Notes under the pieces: model-generated
What the model was told of the DNA's origin: nothing
What the model saw: the letters and a program-made list of their open reading frames with translations, nothing else
Database searches by the model: none
From: Motacilla alba alba
Taxonomy: Eukaryota > Chordata > Aves > Passeriformes > Motacillidae
Length of the DNA stretch: 64,000 nt
NCBI RefSeq assembly: GCF_015832195.1
Contig: NC_052034.1
Span: 5,171,501-5,235,500 of the forward strand
Direction: 5' to 3'
Shown: piece by piece, positions 45,145 to 58,062 of the stretch
How positions within the stretch are numbered: position 1 is the stretch's first letter
Layout of the letters: the number at the start of each line of letters is the position of its first letter
Translations under genes and position numbers: made by a program

Positions 45145-48100
45145 AAAATAAAAGCAGGGTTTCTCATATCTTTTTCAGAAAGAAATTTCTGAATTTCAGA
45201 AGTTTCTCATTTCTTCTTCTCATTTTATTTTTCAGTTCAGCTTCATAAAACTGCATTATTCAAAAGCAATTTTCATTTCTACAGATGAGAAGAAAAAAAA
45301 ATAGATGATTTGTAAACATGCATAAGAGTCTGAACAAAACTTTTAGATAGAAAATAGTTTCAAAATCTGTCTGTTAAATTCCATTTCCAAGAAGGACTAA
45401 GAACATGCCATGTTTTAGAGGGAATATCAGAGATTATATCAAACACTGGCTTAGACAAATCTTCATTCTGCTGCTGGATTACTCCACCTGTATCTTTATT
45501 TTTCCCGTTTCTAATGGTTAATATGGAGACAATCATTGACCTGTGCTCTGCAGTTCACCTGCTTTGGGCTTTCAGATCAAGTGGGCTGAAAACTGACTCT
45601 TCCCAAAATTCCAAAGAAATTAGTACTCTACTGGAATTTTAAGGAAGATCTGGCTGTTCAGGGCTGAAATAGTTCACTGAGCACTCAGAATCACAGATGC
45701 TTTTAATTGGGAGGAGCTCCAAGCACGGAGGTAGCGCCAACACTTTAAATGATCGGCTTCCTGCAGGCTTTTCCATCTCTGTCAGCACGGCAGGACACAG
45801 CCCCGAGCACACAGGATCCTTCTGCCTGCTCCCTGCTCCTCTCCAAGCACTGCCCACCTCACCTTTTCCTCCTAAACGCCAGGGTTCGCTCAGAAATGGC
45901 TGATTTGAGGAGGCTCTCCAGCCCTGGGCCTGCTTTATGGAAGGTACAGGCAGAGGACACAATTCCCACCGAGCAGTGGGCAAAGCAGGGAATTCCTGCC
46001 GAGTTTTCCTCTGCCAGGCCATCCAAGAGAGGGTTTTGCCCTTCCCATTAACAAAGCTTATTCCAATCAACAGCTGCCACAATGCTCCACTCAAAGTTCA
46101 ACTTTTAGTCTCTGTTACCAAAATTAAACTCAAATCGAACTCAAAGATGAATTCCCTTCTTGCCTGTGAAGTGGCCAACACTCTCTGGCCAGAGCACCAC
46201 TCACAGGAACAATTCATCCTCTGTGACATACATCTCCTTGCTTTAACTGGACCTTAAATATCTGAACATTCAAAAAAAAAAAAACCCTCAAATTCCCAGA
46301 AATTTAAGTGGAGGTCATCTGAACAGTGCTCAAAAAGCAAGGAAAATAAATCATGCAGTTCATATTTCCACAGCACCAAAAATCAGTTTCTCTTCCGACT
46401 GAGCATGCAGACCTAACTTGAAATAAGGGAAGGGGAAATTATTTGCTTAAAACTAACAAATAATACAGAATCTTTTAAAATTCTTTAGATGCAGCACCCA
46501 CTGGAGAGAAGAGTTAACGCAGAAGAAACAGCATTTCAGCACAGAGCACACAAGCCCTACAAATATTTACACTTCCTCCAATCCCTACCATTACTCAGTT
46601 TGAGTAAATGCCACAAAACTAATTTCCTCAGGAAGGAAAAAGAAAAAAAAAAATCCTCCACAGAAACCTTCATCTTCCAAATTAAAACCTACTCCTTGAA
46701 GATACACCAGCATTCCCCAAATGCAAAGTTAGGTAGGTGATCACTGGAGAAAAGCATATCAAGGTCAAATTTAAGATTTATATTAGAATACCTGTTCAAC
46801 CAAAATAAAATGAACCCAGCTTTAACAGCAAAGCTGAAGAACTCTCAGTATTGGAGGAAAGCTGGTGATTGAAGGCTGAAATCTTTAATTTAATTTTAAG
46901 CAAGTGATGACTTCCTCTGGGCGCAATTCCAGCTGTGAATTCCGTTAACGCTGCAGACTGTGAGGAGGGTTCCGAAATTCCTGTGAGCATTGACTCACCT
47001 ACACCACCAAAATCCCAGCCATGTGGCAAAACCCCACACCACTCACCCACAAACACTTGCACTCGATGCAGTTATCTGATTCGGGAAGCTCAAAGTTGCC
47101 AAAGGCTGCAAGACCATAAAGAATGAGGATTTCAGTGTCCTACAACCTCCTGTCCTGGTTTTTTACCTGGAAGCCATACCTGGAGCATGCGCTGCCATAA
47201 AGACCAGGGTTTTGTGTGTCAGCAAAGAGGAGCAGTCAGGAAAGCTCCTCTCACCAAGTTCATTTATTCTCCAAGCCAGCAAACTCCCCTCTGTGGCTGA
47301 AGTTCCAAGGAAAGCTCTTTGGGACAAGGATGACATATGAAAGTTGCTGCCCTTCTGCAAACAAACCCCACCTTCCCTCCTCCCCGTGAGTAAGTGCTCT
47401 GGAGCACATCTGTCAGCCTGAAGGGTTGTAAAAGTTATTATTGCTCTGCTGCTAACAGGAATTCAATTGACAGCGTTTCAAAATCACAGCAGGGCAATCA
47501 GCAAGCCCTCTGAGCTTTGAAATGCTGCGAGCTTTTTATCTGAGAAGGGCAAAGTGCCACTCACCTTACAAGCACAGACAGCTTTTATTAAAGAAAAAAT
47601 AATCCCAAAACAAACCCCACAATCACCCGAACAAGCACAGCCCCCTCACACAAAACACCAGCTGAGGAACTTGTAGAATACTACAGTGGAAGAGAGGCTT
47701 TGGCAGCAAGTTTCAAGTGCCAGGATAAGAAAGAATTCCCAGAAAAATTTATGTGGAACTAAAAAAAAAAAAAAAAAAAAAAAAAATAGGATCTACAAGT
47801 TTCATCACAAGACAGTGCAGCCAAGCAGAATTGTCTGTAAGTGAATTTTCTGCCCAGAAAAGTCAGGCCTATGAGTCAGCCTCAGATGATGTTAGCACAG
47901 CAGAACTGACTGCCCTGCTTTGTTTCCTTCTCTGCACACAATTCATCCTCCTGCACCCACTCCACGCAGCAGGTCAAGACCTTTTCCCTCAAGTTCACCC
48001 AAAAAACGTTGAAAATTTTTAGCTCAGTCAAGAGGAAAGCCATCCGTTCGTATTTCACGCTCGTTTGGGGTGTGCTGGTGTTTGAAGCATTCCCTGCAGA

Positions 48101-50478
48101 GGAATAAAAGCTGCTCCGTTCCCAGGCTGTGCAAGGAATCCTCTGGAGCTGCAGAGCTCAGCCTTCCCCTGCGGAGGCTGGACAGGGAGCAGCTCCCTTC
48201 TCCTGCTCAGGCAGAGCTTCTCCAGGGCTAAACTGAGAGGGCACTGACAGTGGCATCATCCATCCCAAAATAAACCACAGTCCCAGATATATATAGAGCA
48301 TTTCGCAGTGATTAACTTGTCCTCTGCTTCCATGGCCTCAGCTCCTGGCTCAGATTGACCACCAGCTCTCCTTCTAGGAAGAGCACAGCTTAGATTTTAT
48401 GGGGTTTGGTTGGGTTTTTTTTTTTGTTTTTTGGGTTTTTTTTAAATGGGATTTGTTCCTGATTTGTTCCAAGTGCAGTGAGAAACTTCCCCTTACAGTT
48501 CTCACTGCAGGAACTACAGAAACGTTGTCACACATTTGCATTCCCTTGAACTTGGGCTTTTCTGATGGGTTGGCTGAAATGTAAAGCTCTGAAAAATGTA
48601 AAGGGCCAGAGTTGGAGCTCAACTCTTCTGGAGAACTCTGCCGGGAGGAAAGGTCACTCTCAGCTCTGTGTCAACAGGGCAGGAGGCTCCACAGGCATCC
48701 TCACAACAAAAAGCCAATAAAAAGGAGCTTTTTTGTGCCAGAAAGTAGGAGCAACAGAGAGGCAGGGGAAGAGTTCATACCACTGGAAAGCTGTCTTTCC
48801 CCTCATGCCTTCCCACCATGCTCCTAGGATTCCTTTTCCTCCTCAGGAGAGCTGCTCAGTCCCTGATTCTCTGGGGCTATGACAACACCCCCTCCCCACC
48901 CAAGGCTCTGTGGAGCAGGCTCCAAAACACACCCTGCAGAAACAGAAGATTCTGATGCACAGCCTGACTCCTACACCCAAAACTACAAAGGAAATGCATT
49001 TTACAGGGGCTAAACTGAATGAAAATGATCCCAAAGTGCTGTTATCCATTGTCATTCTCTTGGAGAAGGAGAAATGAAAATGCTGTTAGGACTTAAAAAA
49101 GTAAATGTCAACTCTATCACTTTCTTCCCTGCCTCTTCCTGCACCTTTCACTTTTTCTCTCTTAAAATACATACTGGAAAGGCAGCAGACACTGGGAATT
49201 CTCGAGAATCACCCTCAAAACAACACACATTTAGAAAGTGAAGAGTTCTTTCTTAGAGGAACATCTGCCCTAAGCTCTTTCAGCATCCCTAAATGAAAGC
49301 TTCCATATCAGGGAATACAACACACAACCATGTAACAATTTCACTACTTCTATTACAACCACATTATACAGAATAAAAAAACCCATATGCTCATACTTCT
49401 GCATTTCAGTTTTGTTACCCAAGCACTCAAAATTCAACACTTTTAGGTTTTTTTAACATTTAAGGCCTCTAAAATGACTTTTAAAATCACATCATTAAGA
49501 AGTTCTTCTTCAAATGAAAGGAAATATCTTTATCTATTCTACTCTACTTACATCTAGAATATATACAGCAAATTATCAGGATTTGCATAGAAAATGGTCA
49601 AAAAAGAGTTACCAACGTGCTCCTGCTTATGCAAAAACAAACAGTATTTGTTAATTTCTACAGCTCCTGCTGGGGAACAATTCAACAAAAGGAATTTTAC
49701 TGGCGACACACAGAGGCTTCGAGCTCTCTAAAGTTACACATAAAAGAAGAAGAAAGCGGAAAAAGAGGAAAAATGTCACAGTGAGAGCAGATGAGCTCCT
49801 GCCCTGTGCATTTCCCAGTGTGCTCCTCAGAGGGATTTCAGCGCTCCGTTCTGCACCGAGGCACTGCGGAGAATCAAACTCCTCAGTGACAGCAAAACCA
49901 CCCGGATCGCAACAATTCGCACGGCACACTCACAAAAACAACTGGAAATCGCAACGGCGGCAGCAAAGCCACTTCCAGCTAAGCGACAGCTTCAACCCCC
50001 TGCTATAAAACTACCAGATTGTGAAACTATCGACCTGACGGGGCTTGGAACAAGGGAAGGCGTCCCCAGAGCCCGTGTCAGGCTTTGCCCGGCCAAGCCG
50101 CCCCACGCCTGCCCGCAGGTACGAACCCAGCGCTCCAGCAGCGGCCCCGGAGCCCCCTGCCCCGCCGCGGGCCCTCCCTGCCCCGAACAAAGGCACGGGC
50201 AGCGCCGGGAGCCGCCGCCGCCACTTCGCCCGCCCGCGGGGAAACTTTGGGAACGAGCCGGCTGCGGGGGCTCGGCAGCGGGCCCGGCCCTGCGCATCCC
50301 CCGCGGCACCGGCCCGGCGGGCACCGAGCCACCGCCGCCGCCGCCTCAGGCCGCGGCCCCCAGCCCCGAGCACGGCAGGGCCGCGGGCGGGGCAGGGCGG
50401 AGCGCGGCGGGCACGGGCAGCGGCGGGCGCGGAGCCGCCCGGGCTCGCCTCAGGTGCGCGGCGGGCGCGGCCCCTCAC
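45145..50478 (-). other. TPST1 first intron (5' UTR intron), no other gene seen
   Basis: Sequence between the exon 1 donor in the CpG island and the duplicated acceptor. It contains a 26-base poly-A run at 47761-47786 and T-rich tracts near 48414. I see no coding exon; additional non-coding exons could be hidden. Confidence 0.65.
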
Positions 50479-50680
50479 CTGCGCTGCTGCTGCTGCTGCT
50501 GCCGCCGCCCCCGCGCCCGCCCGGAGCCGCGCAGCAGCGGCACGGCCGCCCCTCCGCCGCCGCGGCTCCGCTCGGGCACCATCGCAGTGGGCAGGGAGCG
50601 GGACGGGGAAGGGCTCCGGGAGCGGGATGAGGAAGGCTGCGGGATGAGGAGCGGCCCCGGGAGCGGCCGCGGCGGCACCG
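50479..50680 (-). other. TPST1: Probable non-coding exon 1 of TPST1
   Basis: On the minus strand AGCGCAG is followed by the donor GTGAGGGG at 50478-50471. The exon end contains (GGC)3(AGC)6 right before the donor. CCAAT boxes 60-100 bases further upstream fit a start near 50.65-50.7 kb. The upper limit is an estimate. Confidence 0.5.
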
Positions 50681-50835
50681 CCGCCTCCCCTCAGCCGCGC
50701 GGCTGCGGCTGCCATGGAAATCACAACCACGCCCTGATTGGTCGCGGGCCTCGATGTGTCGCGGGCCGTCATTGGGCCACCGCCGATGATTGACGGCGGG
50801 GAGGCGTGGCCGCTGTTGTGTCCCCGCCCCTCGCG

Positions 50836-50924
50836 CACATCTGGCGCGCACATCTGGGCGGCGGCGCCTCTGGAGCGGGAGCGCACGTGCGGCAGCGTCT
50901 GGCCAGATGTGCCAGGCAGATGTG
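50836..50924. promoter_or_regulatory. Mirror-arranged E-box cluster upstream of TPST1
   Basis: CACATCTG occurs at 50836 and 50849, and its reverse complement CAGATGTG at 50904 and 50917. Both pairs are spaced exactly 13 bp, and a palindromic CACGTG lies between them at about 50884-50889. The arrangement forms an inverted pair of tandem E-boxes. Confidence 0.7.
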
Positions 50925-51130
50925 GGCGGCCCGCAGCCCGGCCCGGCTCGCACGCCCCCTTCGCTCACCGAAAATCATTCCCGAATGACGAACGCAGGGA
51001 AAACTCTGCCCCAATTCTGCCCCCGGGCTTGGCTTTAGGAACCTCCCAGAGCAGCCCGGCCCCGGCTGTCCCGTACATCCAGGGAAACGCCGAACTCCGA
51101 GAGGCGCTGGGGCCGTGCTGACAGCCCCGC

Positions 51131-52640
51131 TCAGGTGTCCCCTGGGGTCACACACCTGCTCTGCAGCAGAGGGAAGCGCCAGCCACGTGCCCACCACGTG
51201 TGCAACTGGGAAAACATCTGGAACAGCGTCAGGCTGGAGCAGGAGTCAGGCTGGAGCAGGAGCCGGAGCCAGCTGCTGGCACAAACCTCAGCTCTGGCCC
51301 ACAGCTGGGTGAAGCAGCCAGGAAAGGAGCGAGGGTGACTCTCAGCCCCTGGAGGTGCAGCTTTAGAAGGAAATTCACATCTCGAGATGAACTCACCTCT
51401 CAAAAAGCGTGGCCTGAGCCCATCCTGACCCCTTCATCCCCAGTGCTGCTTTTGAGGAGCCAGGATCAGCTCCTCAAAAGTGGGAAAACACGCTGAGTTG
51501 GACTTGCTGAGGTTAACACAGCGATATGGGAAAGCTAAATCCAACGGAAAGCACATTTCTTCTCCACAAACAGAAGGCCAGATGCAGACAAACAGCCTGC
51601 AGACATGTCAGTGCTGCTGCAGGGTCACAGCAAAGGGAACAATCCCACAGGACATTCCCCAGATTTGTGCTGCCTGCCAAGTGGCAGGGGGGAAATCAGC
51701 CAAAGGGATTCAACATCCCAAAATTCACTCTGAGAAAAGCCACAGTGAGAGAGGAGAAGCATTTCTCTCCCGAGGTGAATATGGATCAGCTCAGGTGCCT
51801 TTTGTTTGCTAAGAAAATCAATATTTGCCATGCAAGCAGATACCTGTGTCCATGACAGGGACAATTATTTTCATTCTCTGAAAAGCTCTGCCCTGGAAGT
51901 CCTGAATTTCCAGAGTACCCAGCACTTGAAAAGCTTTTAAATGTGCTCAGAGAGCTGCTGGGAGCCCAGAGAAACCCACAACTCCTTTCAAAGGTAGCAA
52001 AATCCCTTTCAAATCTCTTTTCCCTGGCAGCTATTGATGAGGAATAAACGTCCTTTGCTCCCAAACGCAGAGGGATTTGAAGCAACGATTTCAGGATGAA
52101 ACAATCTGTCTCCTGTTTCCAGTAAGTTTGCCTCGATCCATTAAACAGCTCTTTTCAGATGGCTTTATTGGTTTTTCTTTTATGGCTTTCACTGTGACTC
52201 ACACAGATTGTCCCTTTTAAAGCCTTCCAATCAAACGGTGCCTCCGGGCTGGGGGAAACGCTGCTCTCCGAGGGAAAAGGGGGAAAACCAGCGCTGCTGG
52301 ATGGAGCAGCTGGGAATCCAGGACGCAGAGGGTGCCCCACGCCGGGCTCTGCTTTAATCAATGCTCACCCGACAGCCACAGATCAAACAACCCAGCAAAT
52401 ATTGCACAAACCTCGCACCCAGGGCTGCCTGGGGGCACACAGACACCCCAGAAGGGACGGGGGGAATGGCCCAGCTGGGACACTGGCACTGGTGCCAGGA
52501 GCTGGGAACGATCCCCCCTGGGCTCAGCAGGGACGAAGGATGAGCCCAGGGGCAAAGGGGCAGCTCAGGGGGAGCAGGACGGGGCTGCAGGGTCACAGGC
52601 TGGGCTTTGCTGGGCTCTGGCAGGAGCAGAAGTGGCTGGT
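51131..52640. other. Region upstream of TPST1, no gene seen
   Basis: Non-coding by inspection. A short direct repeat (GTCAGGCTGGAGCAGGA twice) lies near 51228-51262. Confidence 0.55.
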
Positions 52641-53640
52641 TTTCCTGTTTGCCTGTGTTTTCCTGTTTCCCCCTCTTTTCCCCTGTTTTTTCCCTGTTTC
52701 CACCTGTTTTACCATTTCCCCATTTTCCCCTTTTTTCCCATTTCCCTATTTCTCCGTTTCCCCATTTTCTCCTGTTTTTCCCTGTTTTCCCATTTCCTGT
52801 TTTTTCCGTTTCCCCATTTTCCCCCGTTTCCCCCTCTATTTCCCTGTTTTTCCCTCTTTCCCCCTGTTTTTCCCTGCTTCCCCCTCTATTTCCCTGTTTT
52901 TCCCTGCTTCCCCCTCTATTTCCCTGTTTCCCCCTCTATTTCCCTGTTTTTTCCATGTTTCCCCCTGGTTTTCCCTGTTTCCCCCTCTATTTCCCCACTT
53001 TTCCCTGTTTCCCCCTCTATTTCCCTGTTTTTTCCCCATTTTTCCCCGTTTCCCCCTGTTTCTCCCCATCACTGTCCCAGCTCACGGTGGTTGCCGTGCT
53101 CTCAGTTCCAGCTGTGCCTGGGGTTGCTGCTGGCAGGAGGAAGAAGGAGCATCCCTCAGTTCTGGTGCTATCTAGGATCTCAAATTATGCTTTTTTTCTC
53201 CGTGTCATTTCCAGATGTGAGCCACAGCACCCACCAGACTTTCCCTGTTTTACCATTTCCCCATTTTCCCTTTTTTTCCATTTCCCTATTTCCCTGTTTC
53301 CCCGTTTTCTCCTGTTTTTTTCCCTGTTTTCCCCATTTCCCCCTCTTTTTTCCCTGTTTTTTTCCCTGTTTCCCCCTCTATTTCCCTGTTTTTTCCCTGT
53401 TTCCCCCTGTTTTTCCCTGTTTCCCCCTCTATTTCCCCATTTTTCCCCGTTTCCCCCTGTTTCTCCCCATCACTGTCCCAGCTCACGGTGGCTGCCGTGC
53501 TCTCAGTTCCAGCTGTGCCTGGGGTTGCTGCTGGCAGGAGGAAGAAGGAGCATCCCTGAGTTCTGGTGCTATCTAGGATCTCAAATTATGCTTTTTTTCT
53601 CCGTGTCATTTCCAGAGGGGAGCCACAGCACCCAGACTTT
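52640..53640. repeat. Long C/T-rich tract with a 401-bp duplication
   Basis: The plus strand is nearly pure pyrimidine over about 420 bp and again over about 220 bp, made of TTTCCCTGTTTCCCCCTCTA-type units. A non-repetitive block of about 180 bp (CACTGTCCCAGCTCACGGTG through TTTTCTCCGTGTCATTTCCAG) occurs at 53068 and again at 53469, offset 401 bp, each following a pyrimidine tract. Plus-strand open frames of about 400 codons rich in Phe, Pro, Cys and Ser are artefacts. Confidence 0.93.
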
Positions 53641-56600
53641 CCCCCCACAGGGCAGAGCCCAGCCGGGCAGGGCAGGAGCCAGGCACAGCCAGGGCAGCTC
53701 AGATGTCCCAGCCCCAGCAGCAGGGACACGTTTTGCTGCCTGGGCCCTCCTGGGGAGCAGCATCTCTGCTGCCACATCACCCCAGCACTGCCCTGACCTC
53801 TGCTAGCTGGGGTCTGGCACATTCACAGCCCAAATGAGGCTTTTTTTCCCCTCCCTGGACTCCAAACCCAACGTTTTTCCTGCCACCAACTCCACTCCAA
53901 AAGTGTTCCTGGATTCAAGTCCAGTGTGATATTTAACAGCTTGCTCCTCCAGATAGCCTGGCCTTCATCCAGGAGCATTTTACCTTAATTCCACCTCCCA
54001 ATCCCAAGAATGCAAAGAATTTCCCCCTGGCTCTGTCCAGCTCATTCCAGGAGCCCTGAGCAGGGTGAGCTGTTCTGACCAGAACTGTTAAATATTATTT
54101 TTTTCCCTCTAATCCCTCAGCAGCAATGGCACAATCCCATTCTGTGTCTCACATGAGAAGGATCTCTCATCTCTCCTTCATGGAGAAGCAGCTGGAGGAG
54201 CTTCAGTGCTTGTGGTTTTCATGTCTGAGGTCACCAAAAGGAGTTTGGAAAGGCAGGGAGGCTCAAAAAAATCTCTGTTAGCTCCGTTGTAGGAGTTTAG
54301 AGCCTTCAGAGGAAGAACTGAAGGGAGGGATTTGGAGGATATGATAAAGCACACACAAAGGAGCAGGGCTGGATTTCAGCTCGTCCTGTGGAAATTCATT
54401 TGGTTTTTGGGTGAAGTTCCAAAATCCCAAGCCCCGTGTGCCCTGTGCTGGGCATCCTTCCCATCCATCCTGAGAGCTTCCTTGGCTCAGGGATGTGCTG
54501 AGTCCATCCTGGTATCTGGGCATTTATGGAGGGGAACAAAACCACGGGGAAAATTATGGGATTGGCACCTTCCTGCCCAAGGGAACTGCCAATCATTCCA
54601 TCAGCACAGCCCTGAAACCCTCAGTGTGCCTTGGAGGATCCCAGGGCAGGATCCCTGTCCACAGGCCAGCTCGGAGATGCCCTTGGGCTGGGGGTGATCC
54701 CAGACCCCTGAACAGGGACAGGGAATGGGATTAACCCTCTGCTGGCTGCAGCTGGCACCCAGCACCACAGATGGACCCCAGCAGTGTCTGCAGGGCAGGC
54801 TGAGCCAAAAAAAAAACCCACCCTGGACATTCAGGAAAGACTTAAAATTCCCAGAGGAGGAGAAAACCCAAGAACTGTGTCCACAAGCCTTTGAGTTTAG
54901 GGAAAACAGGCCCCACAAGACATGAAGCTGATGACATTTTGCTGCATCTCAGGAGTGTGAGATGTTCCTGCACCCAGATCCTGCCTTGGCCCTCACACAG
55001 CTGATTTTAGGAGCAGAGCAGACCTGTCAGCCACACACCCAGCCAGGACAGCGGTTAACTTGGAAGGATGTTGGTGTCTGGCTCAGCTTTTCCCAGAGGA
55101 ACACTCATTTTTATTGCTTTTCCCTGCTACTGAGATTTTTCTGGCCCTCGTGCAGCGATGGCAGTGCCCGTGCAGAGCCTGCCCTTGGCAGGGCAAGGTT
55201 TGTCCAAAAACCACCCAAACCAAGCCACGGGAATCCCTGGGGGAGCAGAAATGCCATTGCCAGGGTTTGCCAGCAGAACCCCTCAGCTGCCAGCACAGGG
55301 ATCCCCCAAAACTGCAGGTTTGCATCACCCTCGTGCAAACCTGAGTGCATCTCCAGCTCCAGCTTTTCTCTGGATTGCCTGGCACGGATCCCTGGCTCCC
55401 GCAGGCTTTGGACTCCTCTGCTGCAGCACCAAGCAGGCTTTTCCTGCTGCAAGCACCATTTCAGGAGGACTGAAACTGAGGGCACCCAGGTCAGGAGAAC
55501 ACGGATTTCATTTTTACAATCCGACCTTCACCTGCTCGTGGCTCAGAGAGGATCACGGTGATTTTTTGCTCCAACCCCAAAAAGCAGCATTTTCTGATAA
55601 ACACCTCCACGTTCCCCAGGTCTGCCTGATCCCTGCTGGTTTCTAGATGGGACAGCTGTGAACTGACTTTGCCACATGTCTGCAGAAATAATTCTGGGGG
55701 CAGGAACATCTCCATGCTGCCCTCATCACAGGCATTTTAGGCATCACACGGATTTATTTCACAGGAAGACTTTTCCCCCCAGCTGCAGGAGCCCCTGGAG
55801 GGGCAGATCTTTGGGATTTTCCAGCTGGTAGGAAGTCCAATAAATACAGAAGGAGCTGTTTTTCCAGCCATAGGCATCTCCCCAGCCCTTGGCTTGCAGA
55901 CAGCTGCTGATGTGGCACGAGGACGTGTGCGGGAGGAGAGCTCATCTCCGGCACGGGGACATCCCAGAATAACCCATTGCCTAATTCCTTCCTCTTCTTT
56001 AGGTTTTCCTTTAAAAAAAAACCCTAAAAAACCCCAAATCAGTATTACACAGACTGGCTAAGCTGGAGTTTTTATAAAGTCTCTGCTGAAGGCTTTGGGT
56101 GATGTGTGATGCTCTCAGCTGACCCTTTAAGAGAAAAGAGATTTCTTATTTTTTATTTCTTATTTATTTCTTATTTCTTGTCCCATGAGGTTTAAATGGC
56201 TGAAAATTCCCCGTGGTTGGCAAGATCAAGGCCTGAGTTTGTAAAGATTTAGCACACTGGCCTCCTAATGAGATAAATATCCATCAGCTCGTTAATAAAG
56301 AGCTCAAAAGGAATTATCTCATCTGCACCTGGAAAATGGCACAAGGAAGTGAAAGCAGCTCACAAACCCCAAAAAAATAAAATAAAAAACCCCACTGCTA
56401 AAGATACAGGACCAAAACTCTGAGGCCAGATCATTAATGCTGCTGATGGGATGGTGCAGCCCTTTTCTGTGAGGTTCTTAGCAGGGGAGTTCAAATTCCC
56501 AGAATTAAAGATGAGACGAGGAGTTTGAATCCCTTCCCCACCGTGGTTCCTGGTTCCAGATGTATTTTTGTGGATGCACCCAGCAAGGACAACACCAAAC

Positions 56601-58060
56601 CACAGGGGTCTGGATCTGCCACCCCAATCAGCCCTGTCCTGTTTATCTGCACAAGGGCATGAGAGACCCTTCCTGCTTTGCCTAAAATGCATTTTTATAT
56701 CCACAAGATCCACACAAAATGCTCTGGAAGAGGTTCCCCAGGGATGGGAGCTCACCAGAGTTCAAGGGGCATCTGGATTCTCCTACTCATATGGTTAACT
56801 TTAGGAAGAGCAGGGAGTTGGACTCACTGATCTTTAGGGATCCCTTTCAACTCAATCTGTTCCATGATTCTATATCCTCTTCTATAAACACTCACATAAA
56901 AATATAAATAATTATAAATAGAATTCTGCCCCAGCTGGTGGTTGGTGCCCACCCAGCCTCCCTCACTCCCCTCAACAGGTCAGCAAGGAAGAGAAACTGA
57001 AAACAAAGCTCAGGGGTCAAGAGAAACTCAGGAGCCACCCAGAGCCACCAAAGCTGCCAAGAGGAGGAGCAGGCACAGCTCCTTCACCACCTGCCCTGCA
57101 ATTAAAACTCCAAAATTATCCCAAAAGCACCTTTTGGAGCCTCAGCCAGGACACTGAGCAAATGTGACTGTGGGATCAACCCTCATGAAAGCATTTGGGG
57201 AACCATGCCAGTGCCTGCATCTGATTTTTTGCCTCAGCTCCAGCCAGCTTTAATGCAACATCAGCTTGGAAGCTGTAAAACATCAGACAAACAATGTAAA
57301 CCAATGCAAGCAGCAAGATTTAACAGGAAACAGGCTGTGCTCTTCGCTGGCTGGATGGGAGAGCAGCTGGCTGGGGCAGGGATGATCCCATCCAAAACTC
57401 CTCACACCCATTTGCTGATTTGCAAGGAGAAAAAAGGGGGCTGAAGGCTGATTTCATGGGGGGGTTGGTGTAAATCATCTGTTTGTGCTTTCAATTGGGA
57501 CAAAAGGCAGAAAAGTCACAAAAAGAGACAGATAAAATATTATTAAACTGAAAAAAATAAAAAAGAGCAGCAGGAGGAATGGGATGCCTGGAGATGTTGG
57601 GATTTCCTGCTTTTCGAAGGATTGGCAGTGGCATCGGGAGGAATAATGTCTGTGCCCTGGAGCTGGAAATAGCTGCACTTAACACCTCTTTGGGGGATTT
57701 GAAGGCTGGCAGAAAGCTCCAGGAGGAATTTTCTCCTGCCAGCTGTGGCCAGGGCTGAGCTCACCAATGGCACCCGGAGCATGGATCTCGTGAGGCTCCA
57801 AACAACATCAGGGACAGAGCCAAAACCTGCTGGGAAGGCTGCGAGCCAAGGGATGGGAGTGTAGGACAGGCCCTGAGATGGTCATTGGGGTCAGCCCAGC
57901 TGATCTAATCCCTAAATCCACTAAAATCCATTCCCATCCCTTTCCTCACCTCCCTGTTCCTGCTGCGAGGCCCCTGCAGTGGTGCCTGCTCCAGGGATAC
58001 CCCACAGGGTATCTGAACCTCACTGCTCCCAACATTCAGCCTCATCCGGGCTTCCACTTC
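53641..58060. other. Upstream intergenic region, no gene seen
   Basis: GC-moderate sequence without a recognisable exon. It contains one CR1 fragment near 56.8 kb. I looked for the gene expected next by synteny (CRCP) and found no exon of it. Confidence 0.5.
56715..56872 (+). mobile_element. CR1 LINE 3' end
   Basis: The plus strand reads TGGAAGAGGTTCCCCAGGGA, then GGGAGTTGGACTCACTGATC and CCCTTTCAACTCAATCTGTTCC, ending CATGATTCTATAT. This is the avian CR1 3' end in forward orientation. Confidence 0.88.
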
Positions 58061-58062
58061 CA

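Larger units (their letters stand above)
27215..50700 (-). other. TPST1: TPST1 gene (complete coding region)
   Basis: The gene for tyrosylprotein sulfotransferase 1 has a probable non-coding exon 1 in the 50-51 kb CpG island. Coding exons at 43913-44757, 38910-39108, 30874-30924 and 29008-29025 join in phase to 370 codons, the same length as human TPST1 as I recall it. The product is a type II Golgi membrane enzyme that transfers sulfate from PAPS to tyrosines of secreted and membrane proteins. The C-terminus TEPME identifies the last tiny exon and separates TPST1 from its paralogue TPST2. Confidence 0.9.
50040..51130 (-). promoter_or_regulatory. TPST1: TPST1 CpG-island promoter
   Basis: About 1.1 kb is CpG-dense. 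On the minus strand CCAAT motifs (GACCAATCAGG near 50735-50745 and GGCCCAATGACGG near 50767-50779) and GC/KLF boxes lie upstream of the putative exon 1. E-box words cluster at 50836-50924. Long open frames on both strands (up to about 290 codons) are products of the absence of stop codons in GC-rich DNA. Confidence 0.8.

Noticed and set aside
47761..47786. 26-base poly-A run as the tail of a processed pseudogene
   Set aside because: The preceding sequence shows no gene-like open frame or poly(A) signal at the right distance; treated as a simple repeat.
50011..50886. Minus-strand open frame of 291 codons and several overlapping frames in the 50-51 kb region
   Set aside because: Ala/Arg/Gly/Pro-rich frames in a CpG island with few possible stop codons; no similarity to known proteins, and the region is the TPST1 promoter and 5' UTR.
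52332..53806. Plus-strand open frames of about 400 codons rich in Phe, Pro, Cys and Ser
   Set aside because: They are translations of the C/T-rich tract; all three frames are open together and no domain is present.
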